Below are positions 62,856 to 64,000 of a DNA stretch of 64,000 nucleotides, in pieces. The stretch covers positions 868,001 to 932,000 of the forward strand of contig NZ_LECU01000006.1 in NCBI RefSeq assembly GCF_001027745.1, given 5' to 3'. The position numbers and the translations under genes are program-made. The stretch's first letter is position 1. The number at the start of each line of letters is the position of its first letter. This DNA is from Pedobacter sp. BMA. GTDB taxonomy: Bacteria; Bacteroidota; Bacteroidia; Sphingobacteriales; Sphingobacteriaceae. The notes under the pieces were generated by a model. The model was not told the DNA's origin. It worked only from the letters and a program-made list of their open reading frames with translations, and did no database searches.

Positions 62856-63827
62856 ATGCCGGGAATCGAACAGATCAAGAAACCTATAGCTGCTGACATT
62901 AAAGCGTTTGAAAAAACCTTTAAAGAATCTATGCATAGCGACGCACCGTTGCTGGATAGGATTACCCATTATATTGTAAAGCAAAAAGGTAAGCAAATGC
63001 GGCCAATGTTCGTGTTCTTCGCTGCAAAACTCTGTGGGGGCATTACTGAGTCCACCCATCGCGGAGCTGCACTTGTAGAGCTTTTGCACACGGCGACTTT
63101 AGTTCACGACGATGTTGTGGATAATGCTTACGAACGCCGTGGTTTTTTTTCAATCAATGCGTTATGGAAGAATAAAATTGCAGTGCTTGTTGGCGATTAT
63201 TTATTGGCCAAAGGATTGTTACTCTCGGTAAACAATAATGAACACCGATTGTTACAGATTGTAAGTGAAGCGGTGAAGCAGATGAGTGAGGGAGAATTGC
63301 TGCAGGTGGAGAAAGTTCGCAAAATGGACATTTCTGAGGATCTTTATTTTGAAGTGATCCGACAAAAAACAGCTTCATTGATTGCTTCATGCTGTGCTGC
63401 AGGAGCGGCATCAGCTGGTGCTGATGATGAAACCATTGAAAGGATGAGACTCTTTGGCGAGAAGGTGGGAATAGCCTTTCAGATTAAGGATGATACGTTC
63501 GACTTTGGAACAGATGATGTTGGGAAACCTTTGGGAATTGATATTAAAGAGAAGAAAGTTACTTTGCCACTCATTTATGCCCTAAACAAGGCGGATAATG
63601 CTGAACGCAAAAAGATCATCAACCTGGTTAAAAATCACCAGGACGACCCTGTTAAAATTCAGCAGATTATCGACTTTGTGAATGCAAAAGATGGCGTTTA
63701 TTACGCCAACCAGAAAATGTTGGACTACCAGAACGAAGCCTTCGCCATTTTGCATGCTTTTCATGCCGGTGAAGCCAGAACTGGATTGGAACAACTGGTG
63801 CTATACACTACAGAACGAAAAAAATAA
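62856..63827 (+). CDS. Polyprenyl diphosphate synthase
   Basis: A 323-residue trans-prenyltransferase. The first aspartate-rich motif is in TLVHDDVVDNAYERRG, the second in AFQIKDDTFDFGTDD, and the substrate-binding KGKQMRPMFVFFAAKL is near residue 50. Such enzymes make the menaquinone side chain. The ATG at 62856 is preferred over an upstream TTG (62832). Its stop codon overlaps the next start by 1 bp (TAATG). The exact chain length cannot be predicted safely. Confidence 0.92.
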   Translation: MPGIEQIKKPIAADIKAFEKTFKESMHSDAPLLDRITHYIVKQKGKQMRPMFVFFAAKLCGGITESTHRGAALVELLHTATLVHDDVVDNAYERRGFFSINALWKNKIAVLVGDYLLAKGLLLSVNNNEHRLLQIVSEAVKQMSEGELLQVEKVRKMDISEDLYFEVIRQKTASLIASCCAAGAASAGADDETIERMRLFGEKVGIAFQIKDDTFDFGTDDVGKPLGIDIKEKKVTLPLIYALNKADNAERKKIINLVKNHQDDPVKIQQIIDFVNAKDGVYYANQKMLDYQNEAFAILHAFHAGEARTGLEQLVLYTTERKK

Positions 63828-64000
63828 TGGGTAATGAATTACTGTTCAGTTTAGGCTTTTTATTGTTTATTGTGCTTATTCTGGCACTGGATCTGGGACT
63901 TTTCAGTCGCAAAGATCATGTAATTAGTTTAAAACAGGCTGGTATAATGAGCCTGATTATGGTCGCACTGGCCATTGGCTTCTATTTTATTCTCCTTACT
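63827..64000 (+). CDS. TerC/Alx-family membrane protein (3' end missing)
   Basis: The first 58 residues of a membrane protein: a hydrophobic helix, then ALDLGLFSRKDHVISLKQA and a second helix. The segment LDLGLFSRK with HVISLKQA is typical of TerC/Alx proteins, linked to tellurite resistance or manganese/pH homeostasis. The gene continues past the window. Translation is coupled to the polyprenyl synthase by a 1-bp overlap. Confidence 0.85.
   Translation, partial: MGNELLFSLGFLLFIVLILALDLGLFSRKDHVISLKQAGIMSLIMVALAIGFYFILLT

Overview
The window looks like an ordinary chromosomal stretch of a Bacteroidota bacterium, most likely a Pedobacter-like member of the Sphingobacteriaceae. Reasons: the gldKLMN core of the type IX secretion system; the usual Bacteroidota promoter box (TAnnTTTG) upstream of many genes; few Shine-Dalgarno sequences; low GC; bacillithiol genes (bshA, ypdA); an F-type ATP synthase operon that lacks atpD and atpC; and many AQ/AQK-type signal peptides. 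Genus is an inference from gene content. No rRNA, tRNA, CRISPR array, insertion sequence or prophage was seen.

Layout. 1-4.4 kb: 3' part of gldK, then gldL, gldM, gldN, closed by a shared bidirectional terminator. 4.5-11.6 kb (minus strand): uvrC, a class A penicillin-binding protein and a large TPR lipoprotein that resembles SprE/PorW, another type IX secretion component. 11.6-17.7 kb: atpZ, an AtpI-like gene, then atpB, E, F, H, A, G; four successive spacers of this operon each hold a hairpin, two of them built from inverted 7-bp repeats. 17.9-26.5 kb: class C acid phosphatase, two tandem DUF4349-like lipoproteins, ruvC, a flippase-like protein with a GT2 enzyme and an orphan ABC permease, and the bifunctional NAD(P)HX repair enzyme. 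26.6-33.8 kb: AIM24 protein, ECF sigma/anti-sigma pair, lipA, cysS, an NTF2-like protein and a glycerophosphodiesterase-family protein that has lost both catalytic histidines.

34-42.9 kb: moxR with two SurA-type periplasmic chaperone genes, a possible HolD-like protein, rdgB, an odd intergenic region with 11-bp repeats, a divergent ostA-like/tilS pair around a perfect 16-bp palindrome, and a small membrane protein. 43-53 kb: bshA, GH35 beta-galactosidase, a J-domain/KTSC fusion, a lactonase, a pseudouridine synthase with a long charged repeat tail, a lytic transglycosylase, a flavin/2Fe-2S reductase and an OMPLA-like outer membrane phospholipase. 53-64 kb: uvrA, tatD, asparaginase, a CstB-like persulfide dioxygenase/sulfurtransferase next to ypdA, two alpha/beta hydrolases, a polyprenyl synthetase and the start of a TerC-family gene.

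Themes. (1) Envelope and secretion: gldKLMN, SprE-like, SurA-like proteins, OstA-like, OMPLA, PBP and transglycosylase. (2) Low-molecular-weight thiol and sulfur handling: bshA, ypdA and the CstB-like enzyme. (3) Nucleic acid repair and quality control: uvrC, uvrA, ruvC, rdgB, tatD. The most striking unexplained signals are regulatory: several promoters place the start codon exactly 4-6 nt after the -7 box, which implies leaderless mRNAs; the palindrome sits on both predicted -33 positions of the ostA-like/tilS pair; and the ATP synthase operon has structured spacers.
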